This document shows, one piece after another, positions 34,483 to 45,265 of a DNA stretch of 64,000 nt; the stretch's first letter is position 1, and every line of letters begins with the position of its first letter. The stretch comes from Gnetum montanum (lineage: Eukaryota; Streptophyta; Gnetopsida; Gnetales; Gnetaceae): positions 123,541 through 187,540 of the forward strand of contig MNCI01009412.1 in assembly GCA_015680685.1 (NCBI GenBank), read 5' to 3'. A program made the translations under genes and the position numbers. Under the pieces are notes generated by a model. It ran no database searches. It was not told where the DNA came from and was given only the letters and a program-made list of their open reading frames with translations.

Positions 34483-37400
34483 CTAAGGCTCTTCTCCTCC
34501 ATCTTTATCTATTACTTGCTTGATCCTATGTCTTCACCTAGATCTTGTGCAAAGAAAAAACAAAAATGAAATGATCAGTAAAAAGGATAGCATGTGAAAT
34601 CGTTATGAAATGGATAGTAATAAAGTAAAATTAACTAACCTGAGACGAGCCTACATCCATGTCTGGGGGCATCCTGTTGAGGCCAGCCTCTAGGCGTCAG
34701 AGGATCTCCTCCTCTATCATATGTGTCCAATTCTCCTCTCCTAAATCAATGCTTGTGAGGGTCTTCCCTTTCTCCATGGCTGTCGATATGGGTGGCCCTA
34801 GAGAAAATGTGGTAGATGTAACCTCTCTAGAAGGAACAATAATTTCCCTTTCTAGGGACTCACTAACAACCAAGTGTTTTGCAAACCTATTGTAAGCTTA
34901 TGTCGCACCAATGGTGTCAAGGAATATGTTACGACCTTGGTGCTTCATAGACTCATTCCTATATTTCTTATGATAGGCCATGCGTTCCATATGATAATGG
35001 TACTTATGGTTATTTTGAGTCTATACCCCCTCATATATCTTGGTGTTTTAGTTCTTCTAGTCTTGGTTCTTTCGAGCCAAGAGGTCCATCTGCAAGCAGT
35101 GCTCAATAATCTTATGAGTGGCCTCATTTTTGCCCCTCATAGTCAACCAATACTTGGTGTAGTCAATTACAGCTATATGCCAGCTACCATTCAACTTATC
35201 ATGAGCCATCAAGAAGTTTTACTATAACTACAAATCCTCTAGTTGAGCTTCTTGGTTTACCTTCTACTCCTAGAGCTCTTGTACTTATTTCCAGAGCTCC
35301 TCATTCATGTGCTTACACTCCCACAATGATCATGCTAAGTGCAGTGTGCACTTGCTTGCCTTGCAATATATACAATGAGGCACCTATTCTACCTTAGGAG
35401 GGAACTCAAGTACAACATCAACTTAGACCACTCTTCAAGGGTCCCACTTGAGTTGTGAGCTTGTTGCACCAAAAAGGCGAAACATTAGTCACAAGACAAA
35501 GCTAGAGAAAGCTATAAAAAAAATGCAAACATACCTATATTAGGATCTATCTATTTTAGATGATTGATCATGTCATCCACTATGCCTTGCATGAAGGAAA
35601 ATTTGTCTAGAGTTTCTGCCCACAGATGTGAGTAGAAAGTGGATGTAGATTTGAGATGCTTAGTAGAAGCATCACCCGCTATAGGATAAAGCATGTTAGA
35701 ATCATTAAAACAAAATATAAATATATAAAAATGATGTAAAAAAGAAAGAAGAAGAACAAGTAGAGAGGGAAGAGGGAGAGGAGGAGCATAATGAAAATGG
35801 TGATACAAAGCTCCTACCTAGCAAATCCTCAAGGATGAGAGTGGGGGGATCATCCATTTGCATTCCTTCAAACAAATGATCAAACTCACCATCACTAAAT
35901 TTCAACCCCTCCTCTTTGAGCTACTTCAAGATTTCAACAATGTCTTCATTTTTCATGTGTCCCTCAAGCTAAGGGACCTCGTCTATGGGCTCCTCTTTTG
36001 CGATAGGGGCCTCCTCACCTATGTTGCACAAACCAAAGTTAGAGCATTTAACAAAAAAATAAATATGAAAAAGTAGTATATATATGTAAAGAGGAAATAT
36101 ACTAAAGAATGTATACTTATTGGCAAACTATGATCGTGCATCATTAAGTCTAAGGCATAGCTTCTTGTCCCTTTCTTCAATTTCATGCATGGGCTCCTCT
36201 ATGGGGCAAGGCTTCTTAATTTGCATCTTTGATCTCACTGTTTCAGTGATGAGGCATGCCCCCCTCACTACATTTCATATGTTGGTAGGAGAAGCCTCTA
36301 TAGCATTATCATGCACATGGTAGGGTGGCCCTGTGTGGCCCTGTGTGGTTACTGAAAAGGACTCACAAATAGCCTCCACGGGGTCCTATGACCATGTCGT
36401 GCCAAATATATGGTAGATCCATGGATTGGATATCTAGGTGTGATCTTGCACCATCCATAGCCCATTCTCATGAACCACTAGAAATTCTACAAACCTTCGT
36501 AGACACACTATGAAGAAGGAAAAATGTACATGAGAGTGTGCCTCGAATTTTTTGCAAAGTTTGATTATTTTGGCTCGTATGTCATTAGCAAGGTATTTGA
36601 TCCAATTGTATTGTGTCCATTCCTCTATCACATCCTCATAATCCAAGCGTGCTCTACCCCAAGGAACTTTTCTTCGAAAAGTAACTTAGGAAATTCATGA
36701 GCTTAGAAGACAGGATAGAGGTGTTGGGCCACCAACAATTTTACCGCCTTCATGGATATACCTTTGCAGCCTTTCTCGGTGCCCAACCACTCTTCAATGT
36801 TTCCTCTATGGTTTAGCTCCTTGTTAGTCTTTTCACCTATAGGTAAACCTTTAGAGGGGACACCAAAGAGTTCTAAAAAGAGATCATTTGTAATCTTAAA
36901 GACAACCTACATGTTATGAACCAGCATGCGAAAATGGTCGGCACTCTTTGTGAAAGAGTCTACAAGGGAAATCATCTCTGCTATTAGGATGCTTGGGTTC
37001 ATGGACAAGAATAGGTTGAAGAGCCTAGGTTGTTGAAGATTTTTAGTTATCCTTGATGAGTCCTCATGACACAACTAGCATTGCGAACCATCAACCTTGC
37101 CATATTTGAAAATAAGATTGGCCTTAGTATGTCCTGAGATAATCATTGTGACCTCTTTGGACTTAGTTGTAGTTGTAGTAAACAAAAATAGAATAAGCAA
37201 TGTGATGAAAATGTAAAAATTAAAAGTGCATAAAAATAAATAGGTAATATAATTTACCTAGCACAAATGATGTGGAAAATAGAGGTATTGGGATTGATAC
37301 TTCTTCTATAATAGGTATCCTAGATGTCCACTCAACATCTAGCTAGTAGAGATCCCAACAGTTCACAAAGGATTTGGAGTATCTAGTTGGGTAATTTGTC

Positions 37401-39460
37401 ATATCTACTCTAATTTGCCATATGACACTAGCACACATGTTCTCACTAGATGAGAACTCTTGTAGAGCTATTTGAACTAGGGCTAATACCCCTTCTCCAT
37501 CATGAAGGCCATTTTCATCAACATAAAATTTGGAAAAAAGAAAAAATAGTAGTAAGCATTTTAAGTCATGAGATAAAAATATCAAAAAATCAAAAATCAG
37601 AGATCGAATCAAAATCAAAATCACAATAGGACTTTCCCTCTAGTGTAGTAAACTATTCCAGGTGGGTTCTAAAAGGTTGTGACCACATGATGGGCAAGGA
37701 ATACAGTGTTGTATTTATGATAACACTGAAACTTGGGTATCTCCTAGATCCAAGATAGCATCCTAAGCTCTCCTATACACTGGTTTGAGCTCCCTATCTC
37801 TTCACCTTCAACAGGTTCATTTGACATAAATTTCAAGATGCGTCAGTTTGCCCTAGGCAACAATGTCTCAACTAGGACACCTATTGCTTCAGCGGAAAAG
37901 TGTGATCATATGATCACACTAAAGTGGTGAAGTAGGATTTCTAAGAATTCCTATGCACCCTACCAAAACTAGACCACTTGGTATCCTATGCATGCATGTG
38001 GTGCAAGTACATTGAGCATGGAATCACTCATACAACATAGGATCCCTACTAGTTTCACCATGATAAGGGCAGGTTTCAGTAGGACCCTGCGATGCCACAA
38101 CAATAAAAGTGTTAGTATTGGAAAAGGGTAGCAAAAATAACAAAATTAAGAGACAAAAAATTCATAAAGTAATATAATATAAGAAAAAAATAATTCTTAT
38201 AGGTTTTCCAAATGTTACAGAAAAAACTTTAAAAAAAAATTCTAATTGTCGATCATGCTACCTGTAGAGCATGACACTTTCCAAGAAAAATTTTTTCTAA
38301 GTGTTTTTCATGCTTCCAGGGAGCGTGATGATTGTGGAATAATTGAAAAAAAATTGAAAAATTTTCCAAGTGTTTGTCATGCTCCCAAGGAGTAGTTGTG
38401 GTAGCATGAAAACTGTAAAGCAACTAACAAAAAATTTGAAAATTTTGGTAAGTGTTGGTGATGCTCCTAGGGAGTGTGACAAATATAGAACTAAAAAAAA
38501 AATATTTGAAAAATTTTCCAAGTGTTGGTCACACTCCTAGAGAGCATGAAAACTATAGAACAATGGGAAAAATAAAAAAGAAAAAAAATTTAAATTTTTT
38601 TTTCAAGTGTTGGTCATGCTTCTAGGAAGCATGATAATTGCTAAACATGAAAAGTTTTCCAGTTAGCTCACGCTCCCAAGGAGCATGACAACTACAAAAC
38701 TCAAAAATTTGCCAATGTAGGTCATGCCACCAGGGAGCATGATGACTAAAAGACTTGAAAAATGTTAAGTATAGGTCACAGAGCATGACATAGCAAAAAA
38801 ATTTGTCTTGGATCGTGGCATGGGAGATGTAGGGACCCCTTGTTCTACTGCATGGGATGTAGAGTGCCCAAAACCCCCAGGGTGATCTATACTCATGATG
38901 CAAGTAAAATCCCTCTTTTATCCCATGTTGTGGGACACTACAGAAAACCTCATCCCATCCCACGACATTGGACGTGCACCTAGCACTATCACTGAAATCC
39001 TTATCTAGTGCTACGGTCAAACCATCCTCAAACCCTTGATGCTAAAAGAAAAAAAAAATGTGGAAAGAAAAGGAATGAAAGTAAGATCCATGGCATGCAT
39101 TCCATCCTTGGCCATGATAGTGGTGGTGGCCCCTGCCCATGACAAGCCACCTCCCAAGCCCCAAAAACCAAAAGTCCAAATGCATAGGGAAGAACCAAAA
39201 ATCATGAGTGGAGTGTGATGGCCTACCTAGTAGACAACATCTCTTGGTGCTCCTTAACGCGTGCCATAGGAAGATGCTACAGGGTGTGCTCACCTTTGTC
39301 AATGTTGGCAAGGCCAAGGTATCTATGGTTACTCCTGTGCATCATCTTCTTATTGTCACACTCTAGCTCTTCTATTGTTATGCTCTAACTTTCCTTTGGT
39401 AGCTGCTACGCTCTATCTTGGCTGTGTTACCCTCAAATGACTGTTTGATTTAATGGTGAA
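34483..39460 (-). pseudogene. antisense multi-exon cargo gene in element A
   Basis: Read on the - strand. A candidate TATAAATA lies at 39497-39490. Exons I can support, 5' to 3': about 38080-37630 (follows ...CATCGCAG), about 37540-37258 (donor AG|GTAAAT), 37161-36117 (with ISLVDSFTKSADHFRMLVHN, NDLFLELFGVPSKGLP and NIEEWLGTEKGCKGIS), 36018-35818 (EEAPIAKEEP..., DGEFDHLFEGMQMDDPP), 35678-35535 (144 nt, AETLDKFSFMQGIVDDMI), 35459-34640 (820 nt, with LMAHDKLNGSWHIAVIDY and SLGPP...IDLGEENWTHMIEEEIL) and 34543 to about 34483 (DLGEDIGSS). First exons upstream of 38.1 kb are uncertain. The protein is soluble-looking and acidic in the middle, without an obvious enzyme motif; I cannot name it. The FKITNDLFLELFGVP segment has a loose flavour of plant transposon-associated domains. 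Stops show it is dead in this copy. Confidence 0.75.
38240..38800. repeat. tandem repeat with palindromic core, element A
   Basis: Eight or so units of about 60-95 bases. Each has an A/T-rich part (AAAATTTTCCAAGTGTTGGT) and a dyad of the form TCATGCTCCC..GGGAGCATGA, for example CACGCTCCCAAGGAGCATGA near 38670. It lies inside the antisense gene's 5' region, probably an intron. Confidence 0.75.
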
Positions 39461-39489
39461 AATGACAGGTTTACCATGGGTAGAACCTC

Positions 39490-39497
39490 TATTTATA
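39490..39497 (-). promoter_or_regulatory. candidate TATA box of the antisense gene
   Basis: Reverse strand reads GGGTATAAATAGAGG. It sits upstream of all antisense exons and pointing toward them. Downstream, AAAG|GTGAGC (39293-39288 on the - strand) would make a first splice donor. Only one copy is in view for this part, so it is an inference. Confidence 0.4.
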
Positions 39498-39529
39498 CCC
39501 TTCAGGGTTAAGTGACACATCACCCTTCT

Positions 39530-39665
39530 AGGATGTCCCATGTCTTGTGTGTAACACGAAACATTCCATGTCCTACACATAACGTGGGATGTCCTATGTC
39601 GTGCACGTAACGTGGAATGTCCTGTGCATAACGTGGAATGTCCTATGTTCTGTACAACATAACAC
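39530..39665. repeat. short tandem repeat (ATGTCCTATGT / CATAACGTGG)
   Basis: Four to five imperfect copies of a 20-36 base unit with TGTCCTATGTC and CATAACGTGGAATG. It lies just upstream of the antisense TATA. Confidence 0.6.
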
Positions 39666-40017
39666 CCAGAGTTAGAAAAATTTTCTAACTTTTTTAGGTT
39701 CTTACACTTAGAAATTTTTTTGCATTTTCTGCTTTCTCGATAAATGTTCAACTTGGTCCTATGTCCAAACCTTTCAAGCCTTACTTAGACTTACACCCCA
39801 TGCATAGTCTATGGTCCGTTATGACCTTAAACTAGCAATTTTCTAAGAAATTAAGGTTGTAGGAAAGAACACAAAAAAATAATCGAATAATAAAATGTAT
39901 ATAAATAAATCACTTTAGATACTGCATACTTAATTTTAATAGCATTGTCTTCCTTATTCTATGCACTTCTCTTTATTAAAATAGGTGCTGCTTAACATTT
40001 TTCTAGTTATTTTGTAG
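39666..40017 (+). other. Element A spacer end with splice-acceptor-like site
   Basis: No gene. One GACCTTAAACTAGC word at about 39825. It ends with GCTTAACAT, a pyrimidine-rich stretch and TTTTGTAG (AG at 40016-40017) directly before the pol frame; Z has a matching arrangement ending at 11446. Confidence 0.45.
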
Positions 40018-40030
40018 GATCTCTTGAAAA

Positions 40031-43000
40031 ATGAATGCATACAAGAATCTTCATTCACCCTTAGCCTTGACTGGACCTTATGGAAAACTCATGAGATGCA
40101 TAAAAACAAAACTTTTGGACTTTGAGCCACTTAGCTATGACACCAACACAGCATCCCTAGAGATGGCACTAGATTGGCTAGAACATCCTAGAAGTAGGTG
40201 ACATGACCAAAGATCCCCTCATAGAAGTCCCTATAACAACTTGCAAAGGTGAGGTGAGAACATTGAAACTTAGTTCCTTACTAGAGCCTCAAATCCAACA
40301 AAGCATCTCTAAGGTCCTTAGTGACAATGTCAAGGTGTTCACATGGTCTTACAAGGACATGTTGGGCTTAGACCCACATATAATATAACATAACATTATT
40401 CTAGATCCACATGTTAAACCAATTAAACAAAAGGCTTCTAAAATCAAACCTGAGGTTGCATTGGCCATTCACAATGAGATCAATAAGCTTTACAAAGCTA
40501 GTTTCATCTAGACAGTTGATTATGTAGAATGGTTTTCAAACATTGTAGTTTTCCCCAAGAAAATTGGGGGTATACACATTTGGATAGAATTTTAGGGCTT
40601 AAATAAGGAAACCATTAAAGATGATTTTCCATTTCCTAGTATTGACCAACTCATTGATACTATGACTGGTTATGCCTTGTTGTCCTTCATGGATGGGTTC
40701 TTAGGGTACAACCAAATTCACATTAACCCAGAACACCAACTTACCACTACTTTTATAACCACTTGGGGTACGTTTTGTTATATGATGATGTCCTTTGGAC
40801 TAAAGAATGCAGGAGAAACATATCAATGTGGAATAACATACATATTCAACGACTATATGTTAGAATTGCTCAATGACTACATTGATGACATAGAAATTAA
40901 GTCCAAAATAACTCATGATCACACAAATGACTTAGACCATGTTCTTAAACATTGCTATAGACATGAACTTAGGCTTAACTACAAAAAGTGTCTTTGGTAT
41001 TAAAACTGGTTGCATGTTAGGCTTTATGGTATCAGGAATAGGAATGTGTGTAGATCCCAACAAGGTCAAGGCTATCATCAACCTATCTCCTTTGGAAAAC
41101 CTTAAGGAGTTACGCGGGTTACAAGGTAGGATACAATTCATATGTAGGTTTATCACAAGGTTGACTGATAAGTTACAACTAATGCAACATCTACTCCAAA
41201 AAGGTGTCAACTTTGAGTGGATAGAATAATGCCAAGAGGCATTTGACAACTTGAAAAAAGAGCTGGTTCAACTTCCAATAGTCTACCCTTCATGAAGAGA
41301 TAAGCCTTTCTAGATCTTCCTTGCAACCTTAGACATGTCCATTGCTTCCTTGCTTTGTCAAAAGAAAGATGATGGTTTTGAAGTCCTTGTTTACTATGTA
41401 AGTCATGCGCTAGTAGAAAACAAAGCAAAATATAATGATGTGAAGAAAAAATGTCTTACCTTAGTCTTTTCACTCAAAAGGTGGAGATACTAGCTTTTCC
41501 ATAGTCAAGTCAACATCATTTGTAAAAGTAATGTACTTAGGGATATCACAACAAACATATATGAAAGTAGTAGAATAGCAAGGTGGAAGGCAATAACCAT
41601 GGAGTTTGACCTACACTACATAGCACTAGCATCCACAAAGGGTTAAGCAATAGCCACACAACTCATGGCTTCACCCATAGATGATCAAGCAATGATAGAT
41701 CCAAAATTCCCAGACGAGCATGTCAATAGTATAAGCCAGGTACCTCCAAATTTTGAGGCCATTTTATACTTTGATGGTGCTTCAACCATACAAGGTGGTA
41801 ATGCCACTATTGTTATTACACTTCCCTCTAGGGAGATCTGACCCTTCACATACCACTTTGCATTTCTTTGTACAAACAACATGGTAGAGTACAAAGGTCT
41901 CCTTGGAGGCATCTTAGTAGCTCAAGAATTAGGAATCCAAAACATAGCAGTCTGAGGTGATTCACAGCTTGTTACTAACCAAGTCACAGATGTGTACGCT
42001 TGTAAGGAACAACATCTACAACCTTACTATGATTTGGAAAAACACTTGCTTAAACAATTTGCAACTATAGATGTCCAACATATCTCTTATAATGAAAATG
42101 CCATAGCTAATGCACTAGCTACTTTAGCCTTAAGCATAGAACCAAACATGTTTTCCACTTTTCCTGCTTCAATAGTGGACTACACTGAACCTATAACTCA
42201 CACAAAAAGCATCGCATCCATCTATATAGCTGATGCCCAAGAGTGGTATGTTGATATTAAGGCATACCTCCAAAAAGGAGAGCCATCACAAAGCTTAACA
42301 TCTGCCCAAAAGAACATAGTACAAAAACGATCACGACAATATATCCTCGTAGGTGAAAGTACCTTATGTTGTAGATCCTATGATGGAATACTGTTAACTT
42401 GTGTTAGTGGTAGTGAAGCAGAAAAGATCATTGAACAAGTCCATGAAGGACTATGTGGGGGTCATATAGCTCTTAGGGCAATGGCATAAAAAATTAGACA
42501 CTTAGGCTATTACTAACCTTACATGAATCACAATTGCATCTCCAAGGTCAAGATGTGTGACATGTATTAGCGGCATGGGAACCTAATGCATGTGTCACCT
42601 ACTAAACTGCATACTACGCAAACCACATGACCATTCTAATGTTGGGGGTTGGACATCATAGGGCCTATAATGCCTAAGTATTCTACAGGACACAACTTTA
42701 TCATTACCACAACTAAGTATTTCACAAAGGGGGTTGAAGCTATCCCCTTTAGGAAGAGAACATATCAACAAGTTTGCAAATTCATTCTTGACAACATAGT
42801 GATCCAATTTGGTCTCCCCATGACTATATTCATAGACAATAGGCCACAATTTAGCAGTGTAGAAACCAAAGCCTTTTGTGAAAACCTTGGCATCAAACAC
42901 TCTTTTTTGTCCCCATACTACCTGCAAGTGAATGATCAAGTGGAAGCTACAAACAAGGTCATCATCAACCTTCTAAAGAGGATGCTTAACAATAGCAAGT

Positions 43001-43485
43001 GACGATGGAACAAACAATTAGTCTATGTACTATGGGCCTACTACATGACGTGTAGAATCATGATAGGTAAAATGCCCTATAGTCTTGTGTATGGATTTGA
43101 AGCAGTGTTGCCTCTTGAATTTCAGGTCTTGTCTCTCCACATGATCCTATTGAGCTTCATTAATGAGGTTCAGAACAATGAATTGAGAATCATTGATCTC
43201 AACTCCATAGAGGAGGAGCTCATTCAAACACTTGATCTCATCAAGTGGTACCAAGAGAAACAATAGCAAAAGAAGCACAACAATCAGCATCAACGCCCAA
43301 TCAAAAAAGGTGACCTAGTCCTCAAGGTTGTCTACAAGTCCACAGAGAAATTCTCAACCAATTGGGAAGGGCCTTTCTTGGTCACTAAGGCATACGACAA
43401 TGGAGCCTTCAAGCTCATTGATCTAGATGGCAATGAATTTTCCAATCTTATTAACCATTCGTACCTAAAGTCGTATTACACTTGA
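40031..43485 (+). pseudogene. pol: Element A pol: RT, RNase H, archaeal-type RNase H, integrase
   Basis: It starts MNAYKNLHSPLALTGPYG. The pre-RT segment VFTWSYKDMLGLDP is at 40330-40380. RT follows (about 40390-41020) with LSFMDGFLGYNQI and active site YIDD at 40878-40889. One frame change occurs near 40990; from there a single frame runs to the stop at 43483-43485. RNase H is at about 41200-41650. A second RNase H is at about 41760-42140, with YFDGAST, N-x-VEYKGLLGGI, GDSQLVTNQV and NAIANALATLAL. Integrase is at about 42500-43485: LDIIGPIMP, FIDNRPQF and QVEATNK supply the D, D and E; the C-terminal part ends YLKSYYT. The two RNase H domains mark the Tat lineage. Stops within make it inactive. 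Confidence 0.9.
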
Positions 43486-45265
43486 CATGCAGTATCACAC
43501 CGATGACACAAGCAAGGTAAGTAGAACATTGTTATGACATTAAACTGGCACAAAACATCCTTGGGCTATGATGTTAAACTGGCACCCACAACATGATCTT
43601 CTATGACCTTAAACTAGCCATCCACCATCTGCTACAACATTAAACTAGCACAGTGGTCTGCTAGGACCTTAAACTAGCATAGCAAGTAGTCTACCAAGAC
43701 CTAAAACTATGTTTGCGATTTAGCACCTACAATTCAACACACATAGTTCTATGGACAAGTTAGAAAGAATACTTTCAATCTTCCATCACCTGCCCATAGC
43801 TCTTAGGTAGGATGGGATGGGGTGTTGCAGTTCTAAAATGAAGTTCACATTGTTAAGGAAAAACCTTTTGGGAAATTTGTAGTGTCACCATCCCTGACAT
43901 CTTTATGATCTTCTAGAGATGTTTTTTGGCATCTTGCTGACCTTATGGAGCTACCATCACCACCACCCATCCTTTTGGCTGTAGCTCTTGCTATTAGTAG
44001 CACTCGCTAGAGTTCTAGTAGTACTATGCCCCAACCACAATACTACCGTCCTCCAGCTGTCATCATCATCTAAGTCTAGAAGACCATTTGGTAGCATGAA
44101 CCCTTGCCCTGTGGTTGAGTTTCTTGGCTTTTTTCTTTGGTGAGGATTCTTGAGCACCTACATCACCATTTCCCCTGGCCATTGAAGTGCTCATTTTTGG
44201 TATCATTGATGGAGCTTTTCAGCCTTCCACCACCAATACTTACACTAGCCTTCCTGCTTTAGATAGTGCATGCAACTGACATAGCACTCATAGTCCTTGC
44301 AATGTCCAAGCAGATAGGACTTCACCCTCATCTCACCTAGTGGTTATTTTTCTTGTTTTCTCTATGTTGCATTTGTAGGATGAAGCCTAGGAAACATCGT
44401 TTAAGGGTGCATTTCATTGTAATGACAATGCACTACATTGTTCCAATGTTTCCACTTCAATTTTCCTAGCTACTTAAGAGTGCACATCTCTCCTATCCCC
44501 TTAACAAAAATAACCTCTACCTCTTGATCTTGCAATCTTTCACATCCCTTGCAAGCTTCCCCAATGCACATATAACCTTTCCTATGGTCAGTTGTTGAAC
44601 CCATGATGGACATAACACAACTCGTCCCATGGGGAGCCTTTTTTTTCTGGTCAAAGCCCCACACAGATGTAACACAGCTTATCCTAAGGAGGAAACAACT
44701 ATCCTATAGATTCGATGTGGTTACCTTAATTTTCCTAGCAACATAAAAGAAAAATAATAAGTGAAAATGAAAAAAAATGAAAAGAATGATGAAATAATAA
44801 AAATAAAGAAGAAGAACAAAGAGAGAGAGAGAGAGAGAGAGAAAGAAAGAAAAAGAAAATAGGACAAGCCAAGTGCCCAAGTCAAATGGCATAGTTGCCA
44901 TCTTGCAACCACTCTAGCCCTATAACAACTATCTCACAAGCACTTTGATGAAAGGTCAAAATCCAAAGGGGAGGACACCTCTACATGTTGACTCCCTCAC
45001 AAGAAATCTAATGAGGGATCATGCTTTGGCGACAAGGAATCATGGCGTTGCATACCACAACTATCCTCTCCATCCATAGTCCCTTGACCCATCTCCCTAA
45101 ACTACTCCCTATTATACCTTATTTCCTTGGCACTCTCAAGCATAGCAAAGTGTCATCCAAGCAAGCACTGATGAATGGTGTTGGTGTCCTGTTCATTGTG
45201 GTGTTTCATATTCTTTGTCAACATCTCTTGGGCTAGTCCTCCTGACATCAACAAAGAGGATCTAG
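43486..45265 (+). other. Element A 3' untranslated region
   Basis: Cluster of (G/A)CCTTAAACTAGC words at 43530-43710, a (GA)n run at 44821-44842, and a polypurine tract AAAGAGGA at 45253-45260 just before the 3' LTR. The sentence around ATTCTTTGTCAACATC and the following CATCAACAAAGAGGATC are shared with Z before its 3' LTR. No gene is supported; the Phe/Leu-rich frames opposite the GA run are artefacts. Confidence 0.65.

Noticed and set aside
34874-35227. 117-residue + strand open frame
   Set aside because: It lies opposite the long exon of the antisense gene; the - strand is the one conserved with C and Y.
38240-38800. CRISPR-like array
   Set aside because: Units are degenerate, spacers are low-complexity, no cas genes, and the context is plant retrotransposon DNA.
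39042-39317. 91-residue His/Phe-rich - strand frame
   Set aside because: Lies in the uncertain 5' region of the antisense gene, skewed composition, and C does not reach this part for comparison.
44704-44912. Phe/Leu/Ser-rich - strand frames
   Set aside because: Produced by the (GA)n and AT-rich run at 44750-44850; no similarity to any domain and no counterpart in C or Z.
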